64,000 nucleotides of DNA from an uncultured Thermoguttaceae bacterium (GTDB taxonomy: Bacteria > Planctomycetota > Planctomycetia > Pirellulales > Thermoguttaceae), in contig CALFBP010000037.1 in the NCBI GenBank assembly GCA_937951625.1, positions 35,796 to 99,795 of the forward strand, written 5' to 3'. The translations under genes were made by a program, and so were the position numbers. Numbering within the stretch: position 1 is the first letter of the stretch; each line of letters opens with the position of its first letter. The notes below the pieces were generated by a model. It searched no databases and had not been told where the DNA came from. It saw only the letters and a program-made list of their open reading frames with translations. Below, one piece after another: positions 54,685-64,000 of the stretch.

Positions 54685-55437
54685 TTATTCCTCCGGCTTA
54701 GCGCCCGACGATTCGATTCCCAACAATTCAACCTCGAAGATCAGCACGGAATTGGGGCCGATCACGCGGCCCGCCCCCCGAGCGCCATACGCCAGCTCGG
54801 CGGGAATGAACAGTTTCCACTTATCGCCGACGTGCATCTGTTGGAGGGCCTCGGTCCAGCCGGGAATCACATCCCGGACCGGAAAGACCGCCGGTTCGTT
54901 GCGCTGAATCGAACTGTCGAACACCGTTCCATCGAGGAGGGTCCCTTCGTAGTGAACCTTCACGGTATCGGTGGCCTTGGGCGAGGCGCCGTTGCCTTTT
55001 CGCAAAATCTGGTATTGCAGCCCGCTGGGCAGCGTCACCACGCCTTCCTTGACCTTGTTGGCAGCGAGAAACGCCTGGCCTTCGCGCAGGTTCTTTTCAC
55101 TGACCATCCGTTGCGACTTTTCCTGTTTTGCTTTGAGCTCCTCTTGGAACATGGCCATGGCCTCGCGAATCTGTTGCTGGCTGTACTTGGGTTTCGCACC
55201 GCCAGCACCGTCGCGAATTCCCTGAAAAAACGCGTCCAAATCGATCTCGATTCCCTCATCCTTGATGGACCGGCCAGTGTTCATCCCGATTGCATAACTG
55301 GCAATCGCAGCGGCCTCCTTCGAGTCCATCGCGGCAGCGGCAGGCTCCTGCGGCCGGGCGGGAGCCCGCTGGTCTTGCGCGATCGCCACCGTGCCTGCCA
55401 CCAACCCAAGAACCATCCAACCAACGATTCGCATCAT
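54685..55437 (-). CDS. Exported FKBP-type peptidyl-prolyl isomerase
   Basis: A 250-residue protein with a signal peptide (MMRIVGWMVLGLVAGTVAIA), an N-terminal helical dimerisation region (about 40-130) like that of FkpA/Mip, and an FKBP domain (about 140-240). The FKBP core shows VKVHYEGTLLDGTVFDSSIQ, VIPGWTEALQQMHVGDKWKL and FIPAELAYGARGAG, and GPNSVLIFEVELLGI ends it. These residues form the rapamycin-binding active site typical of active isomerases. It would assist folding in the periplasm. GGGAG lies 6 bases before the ATG. A GC-rich hairpin lies 31 bases upstream. Confidence 0.92.
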   Translation of the reverse strand: MMRIVGWMVLGLVAGTVAIAQDQRAPARPQEPAAAAMDSKEAAAIASYAIGMNTGRSIKDEGIEIDLDAFFQGIRDGAGGAKPKYSQQQIREAMAMFQEELKAKQEKSQRMVSEKNLREGQAFLAANKVKEGVVTLPSGLQYQILRKGNGASPKATDTVKVHYEGTLLDGTVFDSSIQRNEPAVFPVRDVIPGWTEALQQMHVGDKWKLFIPAELAYGARGAGRVIGPNSVLIFEVELLGIESSGAKPEE

Positions 55438-55770
55438 GTTTTCTCCCGAACCTACGAGGGCCTCGCAGCCCCGAGACGTTCGGGGCTTCACGACGGTGCA
55501 TTCTCCGACTTCCAACCCCCGCCGGCAAGGGCTGTTACGGAAATCTCCGCCCGATCTACGCGGCGATCGAGCGCGGCGGGCCCGTGTTCCCGAAACCGTG
55601 CTTTTCACGAAAATGGGGTGTCAAGGCAATTTGCGGAGCGGGTTCTCGCCCCAATATTCCTTGGCCCTCGAAGCTGGAAACGCCGTTTCATTCCTTGGCG
55701 CTCCAGGGAAAGAGACACCTGGAAAAAGGGCCTTCGCGTGCCTGCACCCCTCAGCCTGGAAGCATTCAGC
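55438..55770. other. Intergenic region upstream of the FKBP gene
   Basis: This 333-base gap contains the hairpin at 55468-55486 and presumably the FKBP promoter. I found no other feature. Confidence 0.4.
55468..55486. repeat. Recurrent GC-rich hairpin, copy 2
   Basis: GCCCCG (55468-55473) pairs with CGGGGC (55481-55486) around a seven-base loop, matching the copy at 13050-13067 including the preceding CGCA. It lies shortly upstream of the FKBP start. Confidence 0.45.
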
Positions 55771-56118
55771 TCAGCGGGGCGGAAGATTGTCGTAGGTGTA
55801 CGTCGGCAGATAATCGCTTTTCAGATTGTGGGTGTGGACGTAGCAACCCGGCTGAATGTCGCAGGTGGCGGAGCCGATCGGGGCCCCATACTTGAGGACC
55901 TTGGCCCCGGCCGGGATCCGAGCGATCGCTACCTTGTGGCCCGTCGGAATCGTCCGATCGCAAGGCCGCGGCTCGCCGTCGATCTCGAGGGCCTCGCCGG
56001 CCGGGATGGTCGTGGTAGCCACAGCCACGTTGTCCTCGGGCGCAAGTCTCAGCAAGCGGTGGTCCAAGGCAAAGTGACTCCCTTGGCGTGTGGGTCCGCT
56101 GACGTTCGAATCAGCCAT
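55771..56118 (-). CDS. Stand-alone UxaA small (SAF) domain protein
   Basis: A 115-residue protein matching only the N-terminal SAF-type domain of altronate/galactarate dehydratases. The segment PTGHKVAIARIPAGAKVLKY followed by GAPIGSATCDIQPGCYVHTH is characteristic, including the conserved His-Thr-His-Asn near its end. The large catalytic domain is not adjacent. In several bacteria the two parts are separate genes, so the partner may lie elsewhere. The ATG overlaps the stop of the preceding metallopeptidase gene by 8 bases (ATGGCTGA), which implies coupled translation. Confidence 0.85.
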   Translation of the reverse strand: MADSNVSGPTRQGSHFALDHRLLRLAPEDNVAVATTTIPAGEALEIDGEPRPCDRTIPTGHKVAIARIPAGAKVLKYGAPIGSATCDIQPGCYVHTHNLKSDYLPTYTYDNLPPR

Positions 56119-56506
56119 AGCCGAGTTCCTCGAGTTCTTGCTCATTGAGTCCGTGGAAGTGAGCCAACTCATGCAGCAGCGTGATGCGAATCTGCTCCCG
56201 AAGCGACTCGCCCGTAATCCGCCCCCACGCGTCCCGAGCCGCCTCCAGAATGCCCTCGCGGTACAGGGTAACCACATCGGGCAGCGAGGCCGGGACGTCG
56301 ATGCTTTTCTCCGTGATGGCCAAACCCGTGAACAGGCCGCAAAGCTCCCTGCGATCGGAGATTCCTTTTTCCTTCATCACCTCCCGCGACGGATAGTCTT
56401 CGACGTGCAGCGGGATTTTCTCCAGAAGCTGATGCACTAACGGCGGCATGGAAGCCAGAACCCGTTCGAGTTGGCGATCAAAACGGTCGCGTGTCCGCTG
56501 ATTCAC
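56111..56506 (-). CDS. Minigluzincin-type metallopeptidase-like protein (DUF1025-like)
   Basis: A 131-residue protein with the pattern HELAHFHGLNEQELEELG near its C-terminus: HExxH plus the downstream Glu, as in small zincin-like proteins of the DUF1025 family. The N-terminal part (RFDRQLERVLASMPPLVHQL) and VPASLPDVVTLYREGILEAA fit that family. Natural substrates of this group are unknown. The GTG at 56506 gives the expected length; an earlier GTG at 56545 has badly spaced signals. Coupled to the UxaA-domain gene that follows. Confidence 0.82.
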   Translation of the reverse strand: MNQRTRDRFDRQLERVLASMPPLVHQLLEKIPLHVEDYPSREVMKEKGISDRRELCGLFTGLAITEKSIDVPASLPDVVTLYREGILEAARDAWGRITGESLREQIRITLLHELAHFHGLNEQELEELGYG

Positions 56507-56879
56507 GTCTGCATTTCCGGTAACGTGGACGGGGAGTGCGCCCACACCTCACCGTTAGCCCTAGCATTCTGCAACACGGCGTCGCACGTCGATGAGGTTT
56601 CCGAACGCCACCCCTTTGCCAGTTTACGTAAGGAGAGCAGCGGCCGCTGTCCATCCGAGGCTATCTTAACGAGATTGGCTGCCATGGCAATTGATTGAAG
56701 TGATGCTTATGGGCCGCATGTTTGTGAGTTTTTCCCGTTTGATACCGAGGTTTGGCCCCACGCGACTTTCAGATTCGAGCAGAAGGAAGCCGGCGAGCCG
56801 CGCTCCGCAGGGCCGTCTCCGGGCTGAGGAGGCAAATCGGCTCACAGAGTGCGACCCGCCAACGGTCGCTCGATTCAGA
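56507..56879. other. Intergenic region upstream of the metallopeptidase gene
   Basis: This 373-base gap lies between two minus-strand genes. Small open frames in it lack ribosome-binding sites. No RNA or repeat was recognised. Confidence 0.4.
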
Positions 56880-58427
56880 TCAGGCCTGAAAGCGGATGGA
56901 GAACAGATCGGCGTCCTTCATTACGAATCGCAGGCGGACGCGCTGGCCCGCCAAACCGCTGACATCGGTGCCTTGCTTCCAAGCGACGATCCGTTCGATT
57001 TGGTCTCCGATGATTTCAGGGCAGTCGCTCAGGGCAAAGCCGGGAATGGGGTCACCGGCCGCAGTCTGAATTTCCACGCGAATAAAGCCCGGTGCGCTGG
57101 TGCGATAGTTGATCTCGAGGGCTTTGCCTGAAAAGGTGAGAGGTTTGGTGACCATCTCGCCGCCCGCCCAAGGCGCGTTGATCGAGGCGAAGCCGTCGGT
57201 CCGCAACAGCATCCGTTCTGCGTGCCAAGAGTCCTGCATGTAGTGGCGATGAACGAACAACTGGATTTGTTCAGGCCCGGCAGGGAAAATCCCCGTGAAG
57301 GGATAGTTGGTCCGCGTGACCCAATTACCCAGGCTAAGTCCAGGTCGGATGAACGTCTCCAGGAAGGTGCGATCGTAGACGGTCGAGCCGGCGCGGCTGG
57401 TTAACAATACTGCGTCGGAACAGTCCAAAAAATACTCGTATCCGCGTATTTTTTTCACCTGAAGGCTCTCCGCTTGCTCCCTGGTGATCGCTTGACGACC
57501 TGCCATAAATCGAGCGGCCGGCGCGATGTAGATGTGGGGGGCGCGGAAGTAAGGCTGGGTGTTATTGGTGTAGAACTCTTCCGGGGGCGTATCCCCGTAG
57601 GTCATCGGGACCGACGGCGACCACGTCATGAGGTCCTTTGAGGTCGCCCGGGCCATGGAGCGTCCCCTCGCGGGGTCCCACCAACGATAGTACAGCACAT
57701 ACTGCTGCTCGACCTCACTCCAAAACATGGTCGTGCCCCCATCGAAGCAGTTGCGAAGGTGGCTGATCATCTCCGGTTGCGGATTCAGCTTGTGAAACAC
57801 AAATCCATCAGCCGAGGCCCAAAACACGAGACGCTTCGGTCCACCGGGGTCCCGCATGGCCGTATGCTGCTCTCCGCTGAGGGGCTGGCTCTGAAGCAAC
57901 TTGATCCGTTGGGCAGCAGGTGTTCCGGGTCGCGTGTCTACCCACGGCGCCGAGGGGAAGGCGAAAGTCGTTTTGCCGTCGTCGGCCGCGATGATGTTAT
58001 TGTCGGGCCACTCGGGCTTGGTGATTCGATTCAACACGGGCTTGGTCCACGATGCGCCACCATCCCGGCTTTCCGCGACGCAAACCACTCCATTCTCATC
58101 TGTTGGATCCTTGAGGGACCAAGCTCGATAATACAACAGCAATCGGCCATCGACTTCAATCACCGACAGCGGCCCGTTCGCCGGTCCCTCCCACGGTTTG
58201 TCGTTGCGAATGGCCACGCCGCCTGAGACCGGCTCATGCAATTTGAAACGCGTGTTTTTCAATGTTTCGACGAGGTAGCCATCTACGAACAGTTCTCGCC
58301 GCGACCCGATCTCACGGACCGCTGAAGAATATCCGACTTCATCAGCGATCGATCCTGCACGCGACGCTCGAACAAATATCCCGCTGAAAACTGTACCTAG
58401 TACTTCCAGACAGACTCGCCGGTTCAT
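56880..58427 (-). CDS. Exported beta-propeller glycosidase-like protein
   Basis: A 515-residue exported protein with a Tat-like N-terminus (MNRRVCLEVLGTVFSGIFVR) and repeated beta-rich segments of sialidase/GH32-like type. Segments are RELFVDGYLVETLKNTRFKL, LLLYYRAWSLKDPTDENGVV, CVAESRDGGASWTKPVLNRI (an Asp-box-like SxDGGxxW) and YVLYYRWWDPARGRSMARAT. The C-terminal domain (about 400-515) is a beta-sandwich (LTFSGKALEINYRTSAPGFI). The active-site residues and substrate are unclear. ATG at 58427 has GGAG 5 bases upstream; a GTG at 58448 preceded by AAAGGAG is an equally credible start. Confidence 0.75.
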   Translation of the reverse strand: MNRRVCLEVLGTVFSGIFVRASRAGSIADEVGYSSAVREIGSRRELFVDGYLVETLKNTRFKLHEPVSGGVAIRNDKPWEGPANGPLSVIEVDGRLLLYYRAWSLKDPTDENGVVCVAESRDGGASWTKPVLNRITKPEWPDNNIIAADDGKTTFAFPSAPWVDTRPGTPAAQRIKLLQSQPLSGEQHTAMRDPGGPKRLVFWASADGFVFHKLNPQPEMISHLRNCFDGGTTMFWSEVEQQYVLYYRWWDPARGRSMARATSKDLMTWSPSVPMTYGDTPPEEFYTNNTQPYFRAPHIYIAPAARFMAGRQAITREQAESLQVKKIRGYEYFLDCSDAVLLTSRAGSTVYDRTFLETFIRPGLSLGNWVTRTNYPFTGIFPAGPEQIQLFVHRHYMQDSWHAERMLLRTDGFASINAPWAGGEMVTKPLTFSGKALEINYRTSAPGFIRVEIQTAAGDPIPGFALSDCPEIIGDQIERIVAWKQGTDVSGLAGQRVRLRFVMKDADLFSIRFQA

Positions 58428-59154
58428 GGTACTCCAAGATTTGCTCACCGAAGCTCCTTTCCCACCAAATCAAGAATCGCCTCTTTCGGGCCCAGGCAAA
58501 GCCCCTTGGCCCAAGCGAAACGAATGGATTTCCATCCACTTGACGTTGCATCACCACGCCCACGGTAGATCATAGGGCGACCGCAACGCTCGAAGTAACC
58601 GTTCCTAGGCCGGGGGCTAGCTCATTTTTCAGGCTGTCTTCGGACCAAAAAATGTGCCTATCCCCCCGTCGCCTTCGCGCAAAAGGGACAGTCCCATCTT
58701 CACGACTTTCGCCGCGAAAATCGGGACAGTCTCTGGGAATGCTACTCGTTCTAATTTTACTGATGAGCATGCCGATAGCAACCGTTTGGCTGGCGGATTT
58801 TGATCCAGGACGTACCGATCGTTCGATTCTCGTAGGCACCACCAGTCGGAGGCGGAGTGTAGCGACGGTCGCCGCAGCCTTAAACCCATCATCTTCGAAT
58901 GGCGAGGCGTTACCACGCTGGTTGTGATCAACCGCTCGACGAATTCGAACAGTCCGCTCAGCGCTTAGCGCATATCCCACGCTATCCGAATGGGTTGCTG
59001 CGTTCCTCTCTGCCGAATTCGCTTTGCCGAAAACTTTGTCGTTTAGGCAACCTGTAGGGTGGGCAGCAGTCGGCCCACGTTAAATGCAAGATTCCAGCGG
59101 CGCCGTCTGCCGATGGAAGACGTTAGGGAGCGATCTGCACAGGAGTGGTGGGCC
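58428..59154. other. Long intergenic region with dispersed-repeat fragments
   Basis: This 727-base gap between divergent genes contains GTGCCTATCCCCCC near 58654 and two direct copies of GGGACAGTC (58685-58693 and 58723-58731). Open frames of up to 136 codons here are not convincing: low-complexity composition, no ribosome-binding site and overlap with the repeats. Confidence 0.5.
58682..58731. repeat. REP-like fragment with repeated GGGACAGTC
   Basis: AAAGGGACAGTCCC at the left is partly palindromic, and GGGACAGTC recurs 29 bases later. Similar GGGACAGTCCC and GTGCCTGTCCCC motifs are, to my knowledge, part of intergenic REP-like repeats in some bacteria. Only fragments are present here. Confidence 0.4.
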
Positions 59155-60006
59155 ATGAGAACCGGCTTTGCTAAAACCATCGCGTCGATCGTCGCTTGCG
59201 CGGCTCTCGCCGGCACGGCGCCGTGCCTTGGGCAAGATTTGAATATCGAGATTCCCCTGCCGGAGCTGGGAGGTCCTTCGCCAGCGGGCAAAGAAACGGG
59301 AAAACGAAAGCTCTCTTTCCGCGGCGAGGATGCAGGAGAAAAGCAACGCATGACGCGCTCGAGGCCCGCGGATGTGCAGATCTCAATCCCCGACCATCGC
59401 TCTTCGCCCATCGAGCCGCGGCCGTCCTTGCCCGACGATCGATCCTCGGCGACGGCCCCACGGCCCACCTCAGCAAATCCTTGGCCGAGCGTCGAGATGG
59501 AATCAGCAAAGGAGGCTCCGACGGACCTTGGGCCGCTTCCCGATAGCGCCGCCCCCCTACCGACGCAAAACAAGCCTTCGCGCCTCTTGCCGCAATCACG
59601 CCCCGACGCTGCCTCGCGGTACGAACCGTCCTGGGACAACCCTGTGGGCATCCCAATGCGCCAGCGGCCGCTTTCCGAGCCGGAGGCGGCGTCCTCGAAC
59701 CGCGCAGGCGTCTCGGCCGCAAAATCTCCCGTCGATTCCAAGGCCTCCGGGCCCGCGAAGGCCCCGCCGCGCATGGGCAAGAATCGATCGGTCGGCAAGG
59801 AACCAATCGGCCGCGGCGCTTGGTTGAGTCGGTGGTTCGAGACCAAACGCCGGGCAGACCCCCCGACGGAAACCCCTCAGGTCGCACGACGTCATCGGGC
59901 GTCGTCGCACGATGACGCTAAAGAGCTAGCGCCACCTTTTTCCGCCAAACCGCGACTGCCTGCCCCGCTGGACCTGGAGTCCGCCCTGAAGCCTTACCGG
60001 GATTGA
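59155..60006 (+). CDS. Exported Pro/Ser-rich protein, unknown function
   Basis: A 283-residue protein with a signal peptide ([20 protein letters not shown], cleavage probably after LGQ). The mature part is low-complexity, rich in Pro, Ser, Arg and Ala, with repeats of RPS/RPT type ([20 protein letters not shown]) and a basic region [11 protein letters not shown] near residue 230. It looks like an intrinsically disordered envelope protein. AGGAG lies 9 bases before the ATG, which supports this strand over long opposing open frames. Its 3' end overlaps the end of carB by 13 bases. Confidence 0.6.
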   Translation: MRTGFAKTIASIVACAALAGTAPCLGQDLNIEIPLPELGGPSPAGKETGKRKLSFRGEDAGEKQRMTRSRPADVQISIPDHRSSPIEPRPSLPDDRSSATAPRPTSANPWPSVEMESAKEAPTDLGPLPDSAAPLPTQNKPSRLLPQSRPDAASRYEPSWDNPVGIPMRQRPLSEPEAASSNRAGVSAAKSPVDSKASGPAKAPPRMGKNRSVGKEPIGRGAWLSRWFETKRRADPPTETPQVARRHRASSHDDAKELAPPFSAKPRLPAPLDLESALKPYRD

Positions 60007-63000
60007 TAGCCAGAGAGTCGCCGGGAAAAACGATCCTGGACGGTTTGGACCGACATTTCCTCCTCACGCAGGGCCTCCATGGCCTTGACGGCGGCGTCGG
60101 CGGCCGGGATGGTGGTGATGCAAGGGACGCCCAGCGACACGGCAGCCGCGCGGATGCGGCCTTCGTCCGTGCGGGCTCCTTTACCGCTGGGCGTGTTGAT
60201 CACGAGTTGGACCTGACGGTCGCGCATCAGATCAATCAGGTTGGGGTGGCCCTCTTGAAGTTTTTTGACCCGTTGCACCCGGATTCCCGCCGCCTCTAGG
60301 CATTGGGCGGTGCCCCGCGTGGCCAGCAATTCATAGCCCAACCGTTCCAATCGCTGGGCCAAACCGACGATATGGGGCTTAGCCCGGTCGGCCACACTGA
60401 CGAAGATCCGTCCGCTCCGCGGCAACACCGTGCCCGCGGCGAGCTGGCTCTTGGCGAAGGCGATGGAGAACCGCTCGCTGATGCCCATGACCTCGCCGGT
60501 CGATTTCATTTCCGGACCGAGCACAATATCCACGCCGGCGAACTTCACGAAGGGGAAAACGGCCTCCTTGACCGAGACATGGGCGGGGATGGGATCGCTG
60601 GTCAGCCCTTGCTCCGCCAAAGCGACTCCCAGCATGGCCTTCGTCGCGACTTTCGCCAAAGGAATGCCAATCGCCTTGGACACGAAGGGCACCGTGCGGC
60701 TCGCCCGAGGGTTCACCTCCAAGACATACACATTGGGCTTGCCGTCCTCGCGTTTCACGGCGAACTGGACATTCATCAGCCCAACGACCTTGAGGTCTCG
60801 GGCCATGGCCCGAACGGCCTCCTTGATTTCCGCGACTATCGGCCCTTCCAGGCTGTACGGCGGGATGGCGCAGGCGGAATCGCCGGAGTGGACCCCCGCT
60901 TCCTCGATATGCTCCATGACCCCCGCCACGATCACGTTTTGACCGTCGCACACGGCGTCGACATCCACTTCGGTGGCGTCTTCGAGGAAGCGGTCGATGA
61001 GCACGGGCTGTCCCTCGGCCACCACGAACGCTTCCTTGACGAAATGCTCGAATTGGGCCGCGTCGTAACAGATTTCCATGGCCCGACCCCCGAGCACGAA
61101 GCTGGGCCGAACCAGCGCAGGAAAACCAACCCTGGCCACGGCGGTTCGGGCCTCGGTCAGATTCCGCGCGATGCCGCTGGCGGGCTGCTTGAGCTTGAGT
61201 CGGTTGAGGAAATCTCTAAACTTCTCTCGATCCTCGGCATCCTCGATGGTGTCGACGCTCGTGCCGAGGATGGGCACACCTGCACTGGCCAACGCCCTCG
61301 CCAGGTTGAGCGGCGTCTGCCCACCAAACTGGACGATGACTCCTTCCGGCTGCACGCGATCGTAGATGTTGAGCACGTCCTCGACGGTCAGCGGCTCGAA
61401 GAACAACAGGTCGCTGATGTCGTAATCGGTGCTTACCGTTTCCGGGTTCGAGTTGACCATGACCGACTCGACGCCTAGTTCCCGCAACGCGAAACTGGCG
61501 TGGCAGCAGCAATAGTCGAACTCGATCCCTTGGCCGATGCGATTGGGGCCGCCGCCGAGGATCATCACCCGCCGCCGATTCGGCTTTTTCGGTGGCGTTT
61601 CATCTTCGTCTTCATAGGTGGAATAGTAATAGGGCGTGTAGGCCTCGAACTCCGCCGCGCAGGTGTCGACGGCCTTGAACGTGGCCACAATGCCACGGCG
61701 TTTGCGTTCGGCCCGTACCGCCATTTCCGAGGAGCCCCAAATGTGGGCCAATTGCCGATCCGAAAAGCCAAACCGCTTGGCCTCGCGGAGCAGGCCATCC
61801 TCCACAACCTCCAGGCTTCCGACGGCCCGAAGGCGATCCTCCATCTCCACGATCTCACGTAAATTGTCCAAAAACCAAGGATCGATTCCCGTCAGGTCGT
61901 GAATCTCGTCGATCGGCATTCCATACTTCATCGCATAGCGGAGGTACCAGACGCGCTGATCATCGGGCCGGGCCAGTCGGGCCCGGACATCGTCGATGCT
62001 TGGTTGGTGGGACGTGCCCCACAGGTCCTTGCCGTCGCAACCGAAACCGAAACTACCGACCTCCAGTCCCCGCAACGCCTTTTGAAAAGCCTCCTTGAAC
62101 GTCCGCCCAATGGCCATCGTTTCCCCCACGCTCTTCATTTGCGTGGTGAGGTCCGGTTTGGCCTCGGGAAACTTCTCGAAGGCGAATCGCGGGATTTTGA
62201 CCACGACGTAGTCGATGGTCGGCTCGAAACAAGCCTTAGTCAGCCGTGTGATGTCGTTGGGCAATTCGTGCAAGCGGTACCCCACGGCCAATTTGGCCGC
62301 GATCTTGGCGATGGGGAAGCCCGTGGCCTTGGACGCCAGCGCGCTGGAGCGGCTGACGCGGGGATTCATCTCGATGACCACCATCCGTCCGGTCCGCGGA
62401 TGGATGGCGAACTGGATGTTCGACCCGCCCGTCTCCACCCCGATCTCGCGGATCACCGCTATCGAGGCATCGCGCATCCGTTGGTACTCCTTGTCCGTGA
62501 GCGTTTGCGCGGGGGCCACCGTGATCGAATCGCCGGTGTGGACGCCCATCGGATCGAAGTTCTCGATCGAGCAGATGATCACGACATTATCGTCCTTATC
62601 GCGCATCACCTCCATTTCATATTCTTTCCAGCCCAGCACCGATTCCTCGACCAGCACTTCGTGGATGGGCGAGGCGGCGAGGCCGTGGGCAACGTGGTCG
62701 TCGAATTCCTCCCGGTTGAAAGCGAGGCTCGAACCAGAACCGCCAAGCGTGAAACTCGGCCGGATCACGGCCGGTAACCCGATCTCTTGCAGCACGACCC
62801 GCGCCTCTTCCAAACTCCGGACCGTGCGCCCGCGGCACACGTCCAGACCGATCTTTTCCATGGCCAACCGGAATTGATCGCGTTCTTCGGCCTTGGCGAT
62901 CGCCGCCGGGTTAGCGCCGATCATCTCCACGCCGTACCGCTCCAAAACACCATGCCGGACCAGATCCATGGCAAGATTCAGGCCGGTCTGGCCGCCTAAC

Positions 63001-63266
63001 GTGGGCAACAAGGCGTCGGGACGCTCGGCCTCGATCACCTTGGCCACGATTTCCCAACTCAAGGGTTCAATATAGGTCCGATCCGCCATCTCCGGATCGG
63101 TCATAATGGTGGCGGGATTGGAGTTGATCAGCACAACCTCGTACCCTTCCTCCCGAAGGGCCTTGCACGCCTGCGTCCCCGAATAGTCGAACTCGCAGGC
63201 CTGCCCGATCACGATGGGGCCCGAGCCAATCAGCAAAATCTTGTGCAAATCTTCTCGACGTGGCAC
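59994..63266 (-). CDS. carB: Carbamoyl phosphate synthase large subunit CarB
   Basis: A 1090-residue enzyme making carbamoyl phosphate for arginine and pyrimidines from ammonia supplied by CarA. The start [20 protein letters not shown] leads the first ATP-grasp half (to about 550), with [17 protein letters not shown] and FIHP-type [16 protein letters not shown]. The second half repeats it from about 555 ([58 protein letters not shown]). The C-terminal MGS-like allosteric domain begins near 945 ([20 protein letters not shown]). GTG at 63266 with AAGGGG upstream fits the family N-terminus. carA is not adjacent. Confidence 0.96.
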   Translation of the reverse strand: MPRREDLHKILLIGSGPIVIGQACEFDYSGTQACKALREEGYEVVLINSNPATIMTDPEMADRTYIEPLSWEIVAKVIEAERPDALLPTLGGQTGLNLAMDLVRHGVLERYGVEMIGANPAAIAKAEERDQFRLAMEKIGLDVCRGRTVRSLEEARVVLQEIGLPAVIRPSFTLGGSGSSLAFNREEFDDHVAHGLAASPIHEVLVEESVLGWKEYEMEVMRDKDDNVVIICSIENFDPMGVHTGDSITVAPAQTLTDKEYQRMRDASIAVIREIGVETGGSNIQFAIHPRTGRMVVIEMNPRVSRSSALASKATGFPIAKIAAKLAVGYRLHELPNDITRLTKACFEPTIDYVVVKIPRFAFEKFPEAKPDLTTQMKSVGETMAIGRTFKEAFQKALRGLEVGSFGFGCDGKDLWGTSHQPSIDDVRARLARPDDQRVWYLRYAMKYGMPIDEIHDLTGIDPWFLDNLREIVEMEDRLRAVGSLEVVEDGLLREAKRFGFSDRQLAHIWGSSEMAVRAERKRRGIVATFKAVDTCAAEFEAYTPYYYSTYEDEDETPPKKPNRRRVMILGGGPNRIGQGIEFDYCCCHASFALRELGVESVMVNSNPETVSTDYDISDLLFFEPLTVEDVLNIYDRVQPEGVIVQFGGQTPLNLARALASAGVPILGTSVDTIEDAEDREKFRDFLNRLKLKQPASGIARNLTEARTAVARVGFPALVRPSFVLGGRAMEICYDAAQFEHFVKEAFVVAEGQPVLIDRFLEDATEVDVDAVCDGQNVIVAGVMEHIEEAGVHSGDSACAIPPYSLEGPIVAEIKEAVRAMARDLKVVGLMNVQFAVKREDGKPNVYVLEVNPRASRTVPFVSKAIGIPLAKVATKAMLGVALAEQGLTSDPIPAHVSVKEAVFPFVKFAGVDIVLGPEMKSTGEVMGISERFSIAFAKSQLAAGTVLPRSGRIFVSVADRAKPHIVGLAQRLERLGYELLATRGTAQCLEAAGIRVQRVKKLQEGHPNLIDLMRDRQVQLVINTPSGKGARTDEGRIRAAAVSLGVPCITTIPAADAAVKAMEALREEEMSVQTVQDRFSRRLSGYQSR

Positions 63267-63726
63267 CTGTTCTATTCCCCTTCCAACAACGCCGCGACAA
63301 AGCAAGCCGCGCTGACCAAACGCCGCAAACCTCTCCCAACCATAACGCTGATGCATGCCATACAAAATCCTACGATAATAGCACGCCATGCCCTTTATCT
63401 TCAAGCGGCCGTGAGCAACGGTTCACGACCGCCTGCTCTGCTGCCGGCCTGTAGCCAGCAAGAGGTCGGCGATCAAACGAGGGCAAATTGGCGCGGCGTT
63501 GTTCGATCTCGAAAACACCGCGGCCACGGCACCCTCCCGAAATTCACGCGCCGCATAGCTGAATAGGCCGCGAACAAAAACGGACGAAGAATCGCGGTTC
63601 GTGGTCAGGCTGGACGAAGAGAAAACGCGGCACGTCGCAAATAGGGGTTGGCGACGGCTTAGACCTCGCCCCCTTGGCTGGCGCGGCTAGAAAAGCGGCC
63701 AGATTTCCCCGCGGTTCGGCTTCCGC
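63267..63726. other. Intergenic region upstream of carB
   Basis: This 460-base gap contains the carB promoter-like pair at 63375-63404. No pyrimidine-type attenuator or arginine operator could be identified by eye, and no gene was seen. Confidence 0.45.
63375..63404 (-). promoter_or_regulatory. Putative promoter of carB
   Basis: On the minus strand TTGAAG (63404-63399), an 18-base spacer and TATTAT (63380-63375) precede carB by about 110 bases. The -10 matches five of six consensus positions and the -35 four of six. Confidence 0.45.
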
Positions 63727-63972
63727 TCAACGCGGACGCATTGAACGCGAACGACTTTCATACTGAGAGGCCTGCCGCAGCAATTCATCGGCCCGCCGCA
63801 AGATCGTATCCGCGGCGCCTCCCTCCTCGGCCCGCCGCGTGGCCGAATCACAAGCTACCAAGCGGCCACGACAGTGCTGGCAAACGACCTGCCGACCTAG
63901 ATACTCGACGCGGATGTGCAAACGCCGGCCGCAGGTGGGGCACTCCTGGACGAAAAAGATGCCGTGTGACAT
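63727..63972 (-). CDS. Small zinc-ribbon protein
   Basis: An 81-residue protein with C11-x2-C14 (CPTCGRR) and C31-x2-C34 (CQHCRGR), a typical zinc ribbon, followed by a charged helical tail (ADTILRRADELLRQASQYES). Small proteins with this N-terminus (SHGIFFVQECPTCGRRLHIR) are recurrent in planctomycetes and are sometimes fused to regulators. GGAGGGAG lies 6 bases before the ATG. Function unknown. The gene runs towards the intergenic region upstream of carB. Confidence 0.8.
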   Translation of the reverse strand: MSHGIFFVQECPTCGRRLHIRVEYLGRQVVCQHCRGRLVACDSATRRAEEGGAADTILRRADELLRQASQYESRSRSMRPR

Positions 63973-64000
63973 GGCGACTCCCTCCTCAACGGCGGTCCCC

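Noticed and set aside
54532..56148. Long plus-strand open frame of 538 codons
   Set aside because: It runs antisense to the well-supported FKBP and UxaA genes, has arbitrary composition and no family similarity.
58570..58980. Two small open frames in the 58.4-59.1 kb gap
   Set aside because: They overlap repeat-like fragments, lack ribosome-binding sites and show no family motif.
59043..59887. Minus-strand open frames of 238-267 codons opposite the Pro/Ser-rich gene
   Set aside because: They lack a ribosome-binding site and signal or domain features, whereas the plus-strand frame has AGGAG and a signal peptide.

Overview
The window looks like a chromosomal segment of a planctomycete, most likely the Pirellulales/Thermogutta side of the phylum. 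This rests on gene content, not on any marker search: high G+C; a DUF1570 gluzincin; a rhomboid protease opening with MGIYDREYYR; exported twin-arginine Gfo/Idh/MocA oxidoreductases; many HEAT-repeat and TolC-like lipoproteins; small zinc-ribbon proteins; and housekeeping genes dispersed rather than in classical operons. I support 49 protein genes and one small RNA gene (probable SRP 4.5S RNA). No rRNA, tRNA, CRISPR array, prophage or intact insertion sequence was seen.

Layout. 0-5 kb: a pseudouridine synthase and a Maf pyrophosphatase diverge, followed by a NodT-type outer-membrane lipoprotein and a glycosyltransferase-FkbM methyltransferase fusion. 5-7.5 kb: argC-argJ (arginine biosynthesis). 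7.8-13 kb: DUF1570 peptidase, HEAT lipoprotein, rhomboid protease translationally coupled to a truncated MnmE-like GTPase, and a coiled-coil membrane protein. 13-21 kb: a very long TolC-like lipoprotein, HEAT protein, exported proteins and an acyl-CoA/acyl-ACP ligase. 21-27 kb: aat, tyrA overlapping a PurS-PurL fusion, then purQ. 27-31 kb: recO, then a tight bamD-lptE-folP cluster, implying a Gram-negative outer membrane with LPS export. 31-35 kb: a nucleotide-sugar dehydrogenase, a Met/Gly-rich membrane protein and an exported beta-CASP metallo-beta-lactamase. 35-41.5 kb: a run of exported proteins (fucose-isomerase-like, unknown, heparinase-like, discoidin-glutamine amidotransferase-like). 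41.9-46.9 kb: Cys-rich mini-protein, TspO, NHL propeller, SRP RNA with its own promoter and terminator, tandem cytidylate-kinase-like protein, cation/proton antiporter and universal stress protein. 47-54.6 kb: proS, site-2 protease, NCS2 purine permease and two tandem exported Gfo/Idh/MocA proteins. 54.7-64 kb: FKBP isomerase, UxaA small domain coupled to a minigluzincin, exported propeller protein, Pro/Ser-rich exported protein, carB and a zinc-ribbon protein.

The most distinctive items are fusions and relocations of familiar enzymes: an exported RNA-processing-type nuclease fold, an exported class I amidotransferase fold joined to a carbohydrate-binding-type domain, an MnmE lacking its catalytic C-terminus, and a duplicated kinase-like protein overlapping an antiporter. 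No single clearly new defence or mobile system is visible. The 35-41.5 kb exported cluster and the 41.5 kb amidotransferase fusion are the best candidates for undescribed biology. Start sites were chosen from ribosome-binding sites, signal peptides and family N-termini, and several are GTG or TTG.
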